DNA of 64,000 bases from Panopea generosa (GCA_029582155.1 CM055909.1:48300412-48364411), one strand, 5' to 3'; shown: positions 11,106-23,040, numbered from the stretch's first letter. Notes: generated by a model not told the origin, from the letters alone. A program made the numbers and translations.

Positions 11106-12013
11106 TTTCTGTGTCTTAATTTTCCGAAGTCTCCTCTCCACGCACGCACGCACGCATGCACGCACACACACACCTCTCTATATATACCCCTCTCTCTCTC
11201 CGTATTAATTCAATACGTTTTATTTATTAAATGTTAGACACCTATTAATCGATTAACCATAACATTTTTGACAATGAGACAAATTTATCAAAATACTACT
11301 TATATAATTATAATATACAAAATTACTCTTAACTGTATTAATATTATCTCCAAGTTTAGATATGAAGAAAAAAAAACAGCTTTTGACATTTACTATTGGT
11401 GCTGGAGATTACCAGAGATCATAAACAATTTGCAAATTTGTTACTGTGTTTGGGCTACTGACCAAATCATACTTCAAAGACCAGCTGAAGTGAACAAAGT
11501 ATGCGATCTAGCGTTACAACTATACATTATTGTATTTTTTGTTGGGTTTAATACATGCCCCTGTAAGTTACATACGTAAATAAGCAGGGATTAGTTACAC
11601 AGGAAATCTCGTGATATCTTGTTTTGCTCTTGTCGTTGCGTATTTTTTTTCACAAAATACAAGATTCAAAACTTCATTTATGGTTGATATATAATAACGC
11701 AATAAACATTAAATATGTGTAGCTAATGGTGGACAAACACTTCTGCTGGGCCAACCAGCAGATCTTTGTAGTTTTGTGGGTATCTTTGTAGTTTTGTGGG
11801 GATCTTTGTGGGGTTCTTTGAAGTTTTGTGACCCTGGGTTCTTTTGTATCAACAGAAAAATAATTATTTTTAGTGATACTCGTGTGAAACATCCTTTTTT
11901 TATATTGACAAATGTTTTAAATGATATTTTCACCCTCAATTAAGTGCAGCTCGTTGACAATGCTTCGCTGTATTAAAAAACAACAACGTACGTACGAGTA
12001 CGAGGGTAGGTCC
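10341..12013. other. Spacer with microsatellites and a possible hAT-like end
   Basis: CAGGGGCGGATCCAGG at about 10393 resembles a hAT-type terminus, but no matching right end was found. A (CT)n run lies at 11049-11101, a CGCA/CACA run at about 11143-11172, and four short direct repeats built on GATCTTTGTAGTTTTGTGGG at about 11761-11831. No coding exon is supported. Confidence 0.5.
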
Positions 12014-12017
12014 TATA

Positions 12018-12253
12018 CTGAACGGAACAGCTAACCCGCTACTTTTGTATTTCCAATATCTTCGTAAAAATATGGAGTAGCGCTATTCAAATGTGTATAT
12101 GACATAAACAGAGAGTTATGTATCTTTGCAAAGACTAAAGGATCTTTCTTATTCAGGTACAAATTTCAAGGAAATTCCTTTGATACGTTTTGAGAAAATA
12201 CATAACATATGCGGTACTTAAAATGTTTTGTGACTGGTTAGCTGTTCCGTTCA
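12018..12253. mobile_element. MITE family 2, copy a
   Basis: TIRs CTGAACGGAACAGCTAACCC (left) and GGTTAGCTGTTCCGTTCAG (right) are flanked on both sides by TATA. Two further copies are at 56725-56884 and 63380-63623. The interior is AT-rich and non-coding. A TA-type target duplication is suggested by the flanks. Confidence 0.85.
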
Positions 12254-12343
12254 GTATATGTACAATTAAAAAAAAAAGTTAAAAACATAGTGTCGCCTGT
12301 CTGAGGGGAGAGTGAAGCAATTTATCCTAGACTTAAAATTATC

Positions 12344-12561
12344 TAAGGCCATTATAAATTAATTGCTAGATTAGCATCCCGCCCGCCCCCTAGTTTTCAT
12401 GCCGCCCGACCCTTTTTACTTTCATAAAAATAAAGTTTAAAAAAAAATTATTAAAAAAAAAATAAAAAAAAATAATAAAAAAAAATAATAAAATCTTCCC
12501 GCCCTTCCCGTTTTAAAGAAAAAATTGGATGACAATCTAGCAATTAATTTATAATGACATA
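12344..12561. mobile_element. MITE family 1, copy b (~218 bp)
   Basis: Left end TAAGGCCATTATAAATTAAT and right end AATTAATTTATAATGACATAA match the termini of the 6921-7081 copy. Between them are a GC-rich CCCGCCCGCC segment, a long A-rich block, and an inverted GC-rich CCCGCCCTTCCCG segment. Confidence 0.75.
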
Positions 12562-13660
12562 AGACTCTTCGTTTTCTGTTCGTCATGATTGTTCAACTGT
12601 GTATTGTGTTGTTGTTGTTTTTTTTATATATTTATGTTCATTATTTTATATCATTATTGTAAAGTAACGGATCTAGATCGTGTTTGTTGTTTTTATTTTC
12701 ATGTTCTTAATGATCATTCTTATCGTTACACCTAATCTTTATTTTATATGTTTCTTGTTATATTTAAGTTCTTAGCGAAACAACATGGATGTTAAACGAA
12801 CAACAATAATATAATTTTTAATACCATATATGTACACTATACACAACACAAATGTTAAGTTTGAAAAAATGACAATATTACAACATTTCGCCTGCCATAA
12901 ATTCTCTGTATCAAATTAAATTTGCCGTCAGTATATTGTGACACTTGAGCACCCTTGTTTTATTCTAATAAACATGTTGTACAGTCTATGTCAGAAACGA
13001 GGTATAAACATATTGGTGATAGAGGGCATGACAAAGCAGTATCATAAAATCGGTGAAGCGCACATTTGACCTTATAAATCTAGTAGAATTTTAACTATTC
13101 TACCTGCAAGCTGATATTCCATGTGTTCGCATTCAATTTTATATAAAAAGAGTGCTACATACTAGTATTAAAGATGCACCACCTGTATAACTTTCTGTTC
13201 ATTAACTGACGGAAAGTTTATTGAATCACAAAGATGAAGGTCCCATTCGAAGACAATTTAGTTAAATCCGTCCTTGTAATTTATCTTACTTATGCGAAAT
13301 TCGTTAAATCACACTTCGACATTTTCCGTTTTATTCGTCAGTGTTATAGCATAACCCAATACTGACCAATGAGTGACTTTATCGCGGGCCGCGATTTAGT
13401 ATTCGGTCAACAAAATTAAAGAACTGTACACAACAGAGACAAAATTCAATATAAATTATTGAACAGAATATCCATAATATAAGATCTTTGATACAAATTT
13501 GCAGTTTTACTGCTAAGATAAAAAAAAATATTGGCAATAATGGTAAGGCCTCTTTAAAATGGATATTTCTCGGTGCCATTGGTGGCATTCGGACCATCTC
13601 GCCAATTATAATTAAGTCTTATACCGAAGAATGACGGAATTGGCCGAGTATGTACGATTG
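12562..13660. other. Spacer, nothing recognised
   Basis: AT-rich sequence with only short unassigned frames and no repeated unit. Confidence 0.45.
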
Positions 13661-14140
13661 ATCATGGTGGCTTGGTTTGAGGATTGATTTTTGCTTTTTA
13701 TTCTATAGTATATAATAAAAGTTTGAAGGCTTGTCATACATAGAGAGACCGCAATGAAAGAAGTGAAACTTACATTTTACTGTTTGTCAACCTCTGCACT
13801 ATCAAAATGTAGGGGTCATGTGTCATATAATAGATTGTTTTACTGCTCAGTGTGTACGCTCTTGACAAAGTGAAAGTATACTTCCGAAATCATGTATTCA
13901 TACCCCAATTTCCAAGCATCATTTGTTTTTCTAATTTCACAATTTAAACATGACAATGCTGTCAAAATGTTCAAAATACATCAATAATGCCATTCAAATA
14001 AAAAAAAGAGCATTAAAATAAGGAAAATGCATTTTTAAAGAAGAAAAAACGAGGATTATTTATAACCGCCATTATGCGATATACCAGGGAAGCACTTCCT
14101 TTTTCCAATGCTGGTACTATGCCTTGACGTTATCACGCAT
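13661..14140. repeat. Inverted dispersed copy of the foldback element core
   Basis: From GATTGATTTTTGCT through AGTTTGAAGGCTTGTCAT, CTTACATTTTACTGTTTGTC and ACCTCTGCACTATCAAAAT to CCGCCATTATGCG, this stretch follows the reverse complement of about 38500-38940. Only one arm is present here, so it is a half-element or deletion derivative. Confidence 0.75.
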
Positions 14141-14840
14141 GCGCTGATAGATACAGTCAGATGGACCAATCTTTATGCTACACAACAGACCACTGACATA
14201 ATAAGGTGCCATTTTGGAATTACTTTCAGTCACATGATAAAATAACCCCCCCCCCCCCCCCTTATGCTACCTTTGTGGAAGTTTTGCCAGAGACTTCTAT
14301 TAACTGTCTGGAAGGAAGAAAAATACGGATGTTTTAAATGTGATTACAATCAACTTCCCTTTCATACCTGTATAATAACGCCATATATTCAACTTAATGA
14401 CGGATTCATGATTTGTTATTTTCACGCGAATGAACACAGGCGAATAGCGTTGGTGTATTCTAGAGCTATACACGAGGTGTATTATACGGAGGATACGGAA
14501 ATACCCGGTGTTTCAAGATTGTCAGATGGACGAGGAGACTATCCCAACCTCGTGAACTTTTAAATATAATTAAACAGAAACACATTCGGTCAAAATTGGG
14601 GAAAGTAAACGATCTGACAACGCCGTCATCCCTATTAGTTTAGGACCAAACTTCCTACTGACTTAAAATCCATTTTTCTTAGAATGGCAATGATGACCGT
14701 CAATAGATGTTGACCTACTTCCTCAGCCAATGAAATCCAGGAAATTCCAGGAACGAGAAAGCTACATCAACATCTAATTCGGTTACGTATATGCATATTA
14801 CAAATAAAATGAATAAAAACATAATGAAAGAATGGACGAG
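14141..14840. other. Spacer with C-run and a short shared segment
   Basis: A pure C run is at about 14247-14262. A ~45-bp segment with TATTATACGGAGGATACGG and ATACCCGGTGTTTCA (about 14480-14522) recurs near 60600-60643, indicating another dispersed repeat. The 99-codon open frame from 14264 has no recognised domain. Confidence 0.45.
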
Positions 14841-14841
14841 C

Positions 14842-15200
14842 GGACGGACGGACGGACGGACGTTCTGGTGGAAGTGATGTTGTAGGGTGCGGTTTTTATA
14901 TGTTATAAAACATCTTTTTTTTCATAAAACAAAACAAAACCTATTTTCTTTCTAACCCTAATGGCACAGACCTTGAGATCCAACCCTAATGACACTAAAA
15001 AAGAATGAATAAAGGTGAAAAAAAGTAAAAGAAAAATGTGAAAAAAATAAAATAAACCCCACAATGCCATTTGGACGGGTTTTCGCACTTGTGGGGTGAA
15101 CATTGCACCCCACAAGTACCAAAAAACCCCACAATGCCATTCTGTACTGGCAACGCAACCCACAACTGCTGCTCCAGACGTACGTACGGACGGACGGAAG
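14842..15200. repeat. Dispersed repeat G, copy a (~350 bp)
   Basis: Nearly identical in order and content to 42661-43022: GGACGTTCTGG, a TGCGGTTTTTATATGTTATA block, CTAACCCTAATG, AACCCCACAATGCCATT, and a 3' end at CCAGACGTACG. Both copies adjoin GGAC tetranucleotide repeats. A hairpin CACTTGTGGGGTG / GCACCCCACAAGT sits inside, at about 15088-15118. Confidence 0.8.
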
Positions 15201-15976
15201 GACGTTCAAACATTTTACGTTTAAGGGATAGTTCAAGCCGTAATTTTCACTCCCTTTTAAGCCCATAAACCGATTAATAGCTCCTAAATATATGGTTTTA
15301 AAAGTTTTTTTATATTCCTTATCCTTATCCCTAGCCCCTAAACACCGGCTGGATGGACGAACGGGCATGCAGAAAGGCAGGAAAAGAGGGGGAGGGGGAA
15401 TCCAAACAATCAACAAACATGCGTGCGTGCGTGTATCAATATTGGCGACAAAGTTGACGAGACACATGGATATCTATTGCGTATAGCATTATCTGTTTGT
15501 TTACGTTTAGTCCCATATAAGAGTGTAAGCGGTTTGTTACAACCGTGAAATATAAAATATGCGACTAAAAGGTCAAGTTGGGTGTGTTACATCACAATAT
15601 ATTTCGCGGTAAGGCAACTCTCTGGCTCTCCGATTTCCTGCTTCAGTAATTTATCACAATACATTGATCTACACCTAGACACTTAAAGTTTACGATCTAG
15701 ATTTTGTTTGAAAACAAACAAGTACCCACAATAAAAAGGTCGATGACATTGTGGCCGGGATGGCTAACATCGCAGGGTTTTTTAAGGGGCAGCATCGATA
15801 TGACAATGTCAGTTTGAATTTGTACTGTAACTCAGTTATTGCTGTAAAAGACCTAAGGCATTATGTGGCCGATTTGCTAATAAAACTATACTCAGTAAAA
15901 TACATATTCAATTCAGTTCAATTCAATTTTATAATATTAAAATATATAAAACATCGGTTTTGCACTCGAGGGGGTC
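15201..15976. other. Spacer, nothing recognised
   Basis: Contains short GGAC and GTGC repeats but no supported exon. Confidence 0.4.
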
Positions 15977-16195
15977 GTGTTCACCAACTGTTTTTAAGAA
16001 TATTCTTACACTTAAGCTTGACAATGCAAATTTCCACCTTAGATATCTAGCTTATGACAGATAGAATAATTGCGAGAGTTTATTTGACTAAAGTAAGGTG
16101 TCCATACTTGCTTGACAATTTTGGTCTCAAAAGATGGTCTCCAAAATCCATTCTTGTGTTGAAGTCTAAGAATATTCTTAAGAAAGAGTGATGAC
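15977..16195. mobile_element. MITE family 5, copy a
   Basis: Left end GTTCACCAACTGTTTTTAAG then AATATTCTTACACTT. Right end GAAGTCTAAGAATATTCTTA then AGAAAGAGTGATGAC. These are imperfect inverted repeats matching the cleaner copy at 49307-49545. Confidence 0.6.
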
Positions 16196-16446
16196 TTCCA
16201 CCCAGGACGCTGCAAACAACCGTAACAATGTGCCACTACTACCTTCTTTGCGACGTGGGGGGTGGTGTCCTCCACGTGGCACTAAGATAATGTCTCAATA
16301 TCCTCTCAGCGCTTACTTCGCGGGAACATGTCACGGTCTGAAACTACATGTGAGATAGAGTTTCAATTACGACGGCGGCAATTACGACGGTGCCTCTTCT
16401 CAAATACATTCTGAGGTCTTCCTCCACCAATACACCCGAATGCTGT

Positions 16447-16690
16447 ATGAACGAACGAACGAACGAACGAACGAACGAACGAACGAACGAACGAACGAAC
16501 GAACGAACGAACGAACGAACGAACGAACGAACGAACGAACGAACGAACGTTTTACGGTGTACCAACACATTGAAGGTTATTCGACACCAACATGAACGAA
16601 CGAACGAAAGAACGAACGAACGAACGAACGAACGAACGAACGAACGAACGAACGAACGATCGAACGATCGAACGAATGAATGAATGAATG
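16447..16690. repeat. Two (GAAC)n arrays sharing a flanking unit
   Basis: GAAC tetranucleotide repeats run from about 16447 to 16548 and again from about 16594 to 16690, the second decaying to GAAT. The intervening segment (TGTACCAACACATTG then AGGTTATTCGACACCAAC) is repeated almost exactly after the second array at about 16702-16737. Array plus spacer has thus been duplicated as one unit. Confidence 0.85.
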
Positions 16691-17087
16691 GGTCTGTACG
16701 GCGTACCAACACATTGTAGGTTATTCGACACCAACTGGAAGGAAGATGCCAGGTTCACTCTACATGTACAAAAGACAACACCTTAACATACAGATTAAAA
16801 AAACACATCAATAAATGCATAATGTAGAGTGAACCTAGAACCTTAATACCTGCAGAGTTTCAGCAAATTGTGTCGTATTACTCAAATGTCTTTCTTACGA
16901 CATGCATACACCTCAATAATCATATTCTTGCCATCACTCACATGGCTCCCAACAACACATAGCGCGGTTTCGATTACCAGTTAGACTCGATGCCTCTAAA
17001 ATAACACCATCCAGTACTGGTTCAACCCTAGAATCGGATTCAAGAGCGGTTCGTAAAAGCTTTAAGCTTTCTTCGCAATCGAGCTAG

Positions 17088-17132
<45 letters not shown>

Positions 17133-17142
17133 ACACACACTC
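17088..17142. repeat. C-run followed by (CA)n
   Basis: About 30 consecutive C residues are followed by about 11 CA dinucleotides. Confidence 0.9.
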
Positions 17143-18355
17143 TTGTTGCCACTATTGATGTATGCTGCTGGAACTAATCTTATAAGTCGACAGATTATTA
17201 TATTATTATAATATAAGCGTTAAGCTTCATTCTGGGTCCTTTTCACAAATCTTATTCTTGAACTGTTTGATATCGAAATGTTTGTACAAATTAGTATTAC
17301 TGTGAATACATTATGGTTTAAACTAAGGCCATAACAAATTAATTAATTGAAACGTGTGAACGAAAATCTAGTTTGTCGATTCTTTTTATATCAAACAAAA
17401 TGCCTAAAGCAACAACCATCTACTTTTCTTTACAATGGAAGAACGGTAGTAATTGATATGGTCCGTTGAATAGAATACACACGATCCCGGGTGCGTCCTC
17501 TACAATGGACTATTTAATGTAATGGTTGATAAATTCTATTTTGCTAAATGCGGCTATTACGCAGTGACAGCCAAAACCAGGTAGACGATTGTGCGCTTAA
17601 TACAGCTAGAGTTGGTTCAGGTAACGTTTGAATTATTTTTGTCGTTTTTAAATTTGCTTGCTGCCGCGGCGGAGACCTACGTCTGTTTTTACAAGAGGTA
17701 TGTGGATAGGCTAAACTGTTAATTCGCCGGTCTCTGCTCTTTGTTTAATGGGATATTTAACAACTGCCGTGTTCAATCATATAAGGTATTTATATATTAT
17801 ATTTATGTGTACAAAGCCAGTGACATATAAACAGTCACTGATAAAACAGGTAAACATTTCATTTTCCTTTCAATTTTAAGCTATCAAACTGCAAGATTTG
17901 AAATAGGCATCGACATGTTTATAAATGTATGCTGTACTCGATGCTTGGGCTATCTAACATTTTGAATGGCTTTTATGCGTTGTGTCTGCCTGGTGGGTAT
18001 TTATATATGCAGGAATGTAGTAAGCCTCTTATCTAAGGAGCCCAGCTAAAACATGGTTAAAACATTTTTAATGGGTGTATTGTAGGAAAAAAGGATATCA
18101 GCATTTATGATATGACTCGCATGACGGTTTTATTGTGGTTTATTTGTTTATTCTTTAAACCTTAAGATTATAAATAACAACACATTTGACGTAGAGGAGG
18201 GACCTCCAATCATAATCTGTATTGTGCATTTAAAGCATGTGTGTTTTGTTTGTCATAAAAAGGACTAAATAGGCTTCATCTTTTTCGAACACAAACACTA
18301 CACAGGTTATATTCTCCGCCGCGGATATATGTGGTATCCTTGAACATACATTTCG
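17143..18355 (+). other. Upstream region of the yellow gene, possible 5'UTR exon
   Basis: The coding exon at 18824 follows an acceptor at 18804, so a non-coding first exon must lie upstream. Donor-like sites include AAGAG|GTATGTGG near 17698 and AAACAG|GTAAAC near 17849. Neither can be confirmed without transcripts. A one-sided MITE-1 relic begins at 17327. Confidence 0.35.
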
Positions 18356-18531
18356 TACTGGTTCTACCCAGGAAGACATCGAACGTGATAAGTCAAAGTT
18401 GTAATAAATAGATTTAAAAAGAACAATACTGCGGTGTCTGTCTGGTCTGGTCTGGTCTGGTCTGGTCTGGTCTGTCTGTCTGTCTGTCTGCCTGCCTGCC
18501 TGCCTGTCTGCCTGCCTGCCTGCCTGCATGC
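18356..18531 (+). repeat. SINE family C tail followed by pentamer and tetramer repeats
   Basis: TACTGGTTCTACCCAGGAAG followed by CATCGAACGTGATAAG is the family C 3' tail. It is followed by (TCTGG)n, (TCTG)n and (CCTG)n tracts at about 18437-18531. Confidence 0.65.
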
Positions 18532-18823
18532 CTGAGCTTTGTAATAGTTGTATAAAAAGGACCAGTGTTTATGTCGTAGTTTGATTAATCTCATGTGGTT
18601 GTCATCTTTTTGCAACCTGAAACCTTTGTTTACGGTTTTGTATGGTATATCTATAGCCTAAAGGACACTTTACAGTTTTAAATTTTATATTTTGATTACT
18701 ATACTATATATAAAATATGTTGTTTTTTTGTACAAAGTACTTTATTTTATTTCCTTAGTTGCTTGAAATTGAAAATGACGTTTTGTTCTTCTGTTTTATT
18801 TCAGATAATTTAACTGTTCTAAA

Positions 18824-19289
18824 ATGTTGACTGCAAACAGTGTACAATTAGCAACCTTCGTTGTATGTGTAATGCTGGTGGGCATCAGGGGAGATTCGCA
18901 CGGAGATGATCAAGAGACCGAAGGAGGAAGTCACTCTAAGGCCCAAGTTGTGTACCAATGGAACATTATTGAGTATGACTGGCCAAACGCCTCCATGAAG
19001 CAGGAGGAACTAGATTCCAGCAGATATGTGCCGAAAGACAGTGCCGTAAACGGAATAAAACTATACAAAGGAAAGGTCTACGTAACGGTGCCAAGACTGA
19101 AAGGTGGGGTTCCATCCACTCTGAACGTTGTTGTGGAAAACACATCTCCGAACATGACGTCGGCTACTCATATTCTCCGTCCGTTTCCGAACTGGGAGAT
19201 GCAGAAACTCGGGGACTGCAACGCGTTACAGATCGTCCAAAGTATGGAAATTGATCCTAAAACTGGGTACATGTGGATTATAGATACGG
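18824..19289 (+). CDS. Yellow-family gene, coding exon 1
   Basis: Encodes the signal peptide, the N-terminal propeller part and the hallmark up to MWIIDT. It ends after the first base of the next glycine codon, before GTTAGT. The exon itself begins at 18805 after TTTATTTCAG, leaving a 19-nt 5'UTR segment. Confidence 0.9.
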
Positions 19290-22200
19290 GTTAGTAAAAA
19301 TGTTTTTTTCCCTCATACAATACATTTACGTGTCCTTATCAGATTAGATGATGTTTCAAACATTTCATCAACTTTCTGAATAGTTATCAGGTTCGAGTCT
19401 TATTACGTTGGTACCGTTCATTCATCGGGATTTACCATCACACTATTGGTCTCACAATTTGGTCTGCAGTAGGTTATTCCACAAGGGCTAGTGACAATAT
19501 ATATTCTATATCCCTATATAAACTAGTATACTGTCAGTGGTCCCTGTGGAATAACCTATTGCAAACGAATACGACAGTTTATGGAGGGAATATATTAGTA
19601 GTTCAGGGGGCATCCTTTACCATTTAAAGACATTTTTGGAGTTTAACACAAAGTGTATTACACCAGTTGAAAACTTGTCAATACAATTTAAATTGAAAAA
19701 GTGGTCGATTAATTATTATTTTTTTATTAATTTGTTCAATGGCGTAAATGTTCATGGTGTGTGAACGTACCTTATTAAAACACCTCTCATTACCAAACCT
19801 CTCATTATCATGTTTCTCTCATTCAAACACCTCTCACTACCAAACCTCTCATAATCATGTTTCTCTCATTCAAACACCTCCCATTACCAAACCTCTCATT
19901 ATCATGTTTCTCTCATTAAAACACCTCTCATTACCAAACCTCTCATTATCATGTTTCTCTCATTAAAAGATATCTCATTACCAAACATCTCATTATCATG
20001 TTTCTCTCATTAAAAGATATCTCATTACCAAAACTCTCATTATCATGTTTCTCTCATTAAAAGATATCTCATTACCAAAACTCTCATTGTCATGATTCTC
20101 TCATTCAAAGATATCTCATTACCAAACCTCTCATTATCATGTTTCTTTCATTAAAAGATATCTCATTACCAAACCTCTCATTATCATGTTTCTCTCTTTA
20201 AAAATATATCTTATTACCAAACCTCGCATAATCATGTTTCTTTCATTAAAATATATCTCATTACCAAACCTCTCATTATCATGTTTCTCTCATTAAAAGA
20301 TATCTCATTACCAAACCTCTCATTATCATGTTTCTCTCTTTAAAAGATATCTCATTACCAAACCTCTCATAATCATGTTTCTTTCTTTAAAAGATATCTC
20401 ATTACCAAACCTCGCATAATCATGTTTCTTTCATTAAAAGATATCTCATTACCAAACCTCTCATTATCATGTTTCTCTCATTAAAAGATATCTCATTACC
20501 AAACCTCTAATTATCATGTTTCTTTCTTTAAAAGATATCTCATTACCAAAACCTTGCTTAATCATGTTTCTTTCATCAAACCTCTCATTATCATGTTTCT
20601 TTCTTTAAAAGATATCTAATTACCAAACCTCTCATAATCATGTTTCTTTCATTAAAAGATATCTCATTACCAAACCTCGCATTATCATGTTTGTCTCATT
20701 AACAAACCTATAATTATCGAACATCTCATTATCATGTACCTCTCATTAACACATATCTCATTACCAAACCTCTCATTATCATGTTTTTTTTCTTTAAAAG
20801 ATATCTCATTACCAAACCTCTCATTAACACATATCTCATTACCAAACCTCTCATTAACACATATCTCATTACCAAACCTCTCATTATCACATATCTCTTT
20901 AACAAACCTCTCATCAACTTTGTTGAAAATGCTTAAAATGATCATATTTCTATGTACATGTGAGAACATTGGAACATTTTCATGAGTTCTGTCAAGTTTG
21001 AATGACATTGGGTACTGTTGGGTGAAGGTATAACAGTTTAAAAATGCGAAGTGATACACTGTAACAAATGAGCAGAATTGTCAAAAAATGAAGGGGCGGC
21101 ATCAAACCATCGGAATTCTGAAAATGTAACCTGGTTAATCCCAAGCCTGATAATACAAGGCGTGAATGGACAACATTTTTATTATTTGTGCCGGGCCAGA
21201 TTAGCTCAGTCGATAGCGCGTCTGACTATCAGTCCAAGGACCTTGAGTTTGACATTATCATTCGTCTCTCACCGCTGATTCAAGTGGGAAAGTTATCAGT
21301 TACTTGCGGAAACAGGGTGTGCTCGAGTAATGGTTAATATATGAAACAATGCACTTTTATAACCATTGGCAATGTGTTAAGTGTTCCATAAGTGCATTTC
21401 TCCATATGTAGAACGGTACAGAATGAATTGGTGTACGAGACGTATAGTACGAGCGGTCTGTGGTCCGTAATGAATGGTGTGGCAAGTGGTAGAGTACGTT
21501 ATACGATCCAGGATTTGAGGGTCACGAGTTCACTCCCAACCGACACGACCGTGCGTGTTGTCCCTCGAGCAAGATATGTTATCTACAACTGCTTAGTATT
21601 TGTTCTCCCCAGGAAGACTTCAAGCATGATTAGGAATTTTAATGCAAAACTGTAATTGTCTGCTTTATTTTATAGTTTTGTCATTATAATTTTCTATACC
21701 TACTGTATATTTACAATTGACAAATAACAAAATAACATAATGACTATGTGTGGTGTCTTTTAGCAAGGTATTTTATCCGCATATATGCTTAATACTGATT
21801 TTGACCAAAAAGACTTCGAGCGTGATTTGCTTAAGTTGCAAGAACTTGTTTCACAACCGCAGTCAAATAAATATGTTTAAACTAAACACACGTGTATGAA
21901 ATTTCAGGTTACAAAGGCACGCAAAAAGGCGTTGACGTTAAACCACTGGATGCGTGTCCACCAAAAATCGTCATTTACGATATCAACAACCAAACAGAAG
22001 TGCGCAGATACTCATTTCCAACGCTCACAATTGGTTTGGGTAGAATCTACTTGAATGATATCGTCCTTGGATACTTCAACGGGTCAGCCAGGTATGCCTA
22101 CATTTCGGACACTCTAGATTACAAGCTTATTGTATACGATTATCTTTTGAACGAATCATATGCATACTCGCACCGCAATATGGAAGCCGACAAGCAATAC

Positions 22201-22827
22201 GAAAATGTTACAATATCAAACATCACCGTAACAGGACTTGTAACTGGTATAAACGGGATTGGTATGTCTCCGGATTTTAAATACCTGTATTATAGCTCGG
22301 TTGCCGGAGTTGGGTTGCATCAGATCGAGACTTCCGTTCTTACAACTTCCGACGGAAACTCTGGTCCTTTTGCTGCGGCTGTTCGGACGGTTGGCCAGAA
22401 AGTGTCACCTGGCGATGGCATGGCATATGGTTCAAAGAACAATCTGTATTACTCGGCGCTTGGTTCCAATGCCGTCTACAAATGGGATATCTCTAAAGAT
22501 CTTGGTGCGGATAATGATTACAATAAAGTCGGACTTAAAACTCAGTCAAAGCTTGTATCTGATTCCCGTATGGACTGGGTTGACACGCTCGCTTTGGACG
22601 AGAAGGGATATCTGTGGTTTACGACAAGTCGACTGAACAAGTTTTTCAGTGACGATGGGATTGCTCATGACGAGCCAAACTTTTTCATCTGGAAAGTGTT
22701 TGTTGACGACTACAATTATTTGGGCGGAAGAGCACATGATCCGGAGACACTCGGAACCGCATCCGTGTCAATATCCCTGCCTGCCATGTTGATCTGCTTC
22801 GCTTTTGTTAAACTTGTAAACATATAA
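18824..22827 (+). CDS. Yellow / major royal jelly family secreted protein, two coding exons
   Basis: The family adopts a six-bladed propeller-like fold and includes arthropod yellow proteins linked to melanin chemistry; molluscan roles are unsettled. Exons 18824-19289 and 21908-22827 join in phase 1 (donor G|GTTAGT, acceptor ATTTCAG) to give 461 aa, a normal family length. Residues 1-23 form a signal peptide. The family hallmark MWIIDTG spans the splice junction, followed shortly by LDACPPKIVIYD. Several N-glycosylation sequons are visible (NTS, NMT, NQT, NGS, NES, NVT, NIT). The last ~22 residues are strongly hydrophobic and end close to the stop, suggesting a GPI-anchor signal or a short membrane tail; this is inference. 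The intron (19290-21907) carries a 47-bp minisatellite and SINE pieces. An acceptor at 18804 shows a 5'UTR intron. Assignment to a yellow subfamily is not possible by eye. Confidence 0.9.
19465..19562. mobile_element. Short foldback element in the yellow intron
   Basis: About 31 bp at the left (GCAGTAGGTTATTCCACAAG then GGCTAGTGACA) pairs imperfectly with the right end (TGTCAGTGG, CCTGTGGAATAACCTATTGC). The loop is AT-rich. It is probably a miniature inverted-repeat element; only one copy was seen. Confidence 0.65.
19783..20925. repeat. 47-bp intronic minisatellite, about 22 units, with a 28-bp derived subarray
   Basis: The unit is CTCATTACCAAACCTCTCAT, TATCATGTTTCTCTCATTAA, AAGATAT. Early units carry CAAACACC instead of AAAGATAT. 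From about 20810 the array switches to a shorter ~28-bp unit (CTCATTAACACATATCTCAT plus TACCAAAC). The array fills nearly half of the yellow intron. Confidence 0.9.
21192..21340 (+). repeat. SINE family A copy, truncated
   Basis: GGGCCAGATTAGCTCAGTCG starts the tRNA head. The B-box region is partly deleted, and the body CTGATTCAAGTGGGAAAGTT remains, ending after GTGTGCTCGAGTAATGGTTA. It lies in the yellow intron. Confidence 0.75.
21446..21850 (+). repeat. SINE family C copy and a second partial copy
   Basis: The tRNA-like part has GGCAAGTGGTAGAGTACG and GGGTCACGAGTTCACTCCC, followed by the family tail CCAGGAAGACTTCAAGCATG. A second tail, AAAGACTTCGAGCGTGATTT, sits at about 21809. They end about 60 bp before the acceptor of yellow exon 2. 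Confidence 0.6.
21908..22827 (+). CDS. Yellow-family gene, coding exon 2
   Basis: Acceptor ATTTCAG at 21901-21907; the first two bases complete the split glycine codon. It encodes the remaining 305 residues through the hydrophobic C-terminus to a TAA at 22825-22827. Confidence 0.9.
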
Positions 22828-23040
22828 AACATCACATCTTTATCATGTTATTGCTCCTTGGTAATATCAAAAATCTTGATCTAACATAAAATGTTGCAAT
22901 ATCTTCACATTTTATTCGACTCGTCTTCATATGCAAGATAAAATTGACCATTGTCCATCTGCCGAGATGTTTAATATACTCCATCTTACAATACATCTTT
23001 TAGACATCAACAGCGTCGCAAAACAATATAAACGCAATTG

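Noticed and set aside
14958-15467. 169-codon minus-strand frame
   Set aside because: It overlaps dispersed repeat G, whose second copy has broken equivalents. No domain is seen and the frame is not conserved between copies.
16344-16758. Open frames over the GAAC arrays
   Set aside because: A tetranucleotide repeat of this kind stays open in several frames by composition alone.
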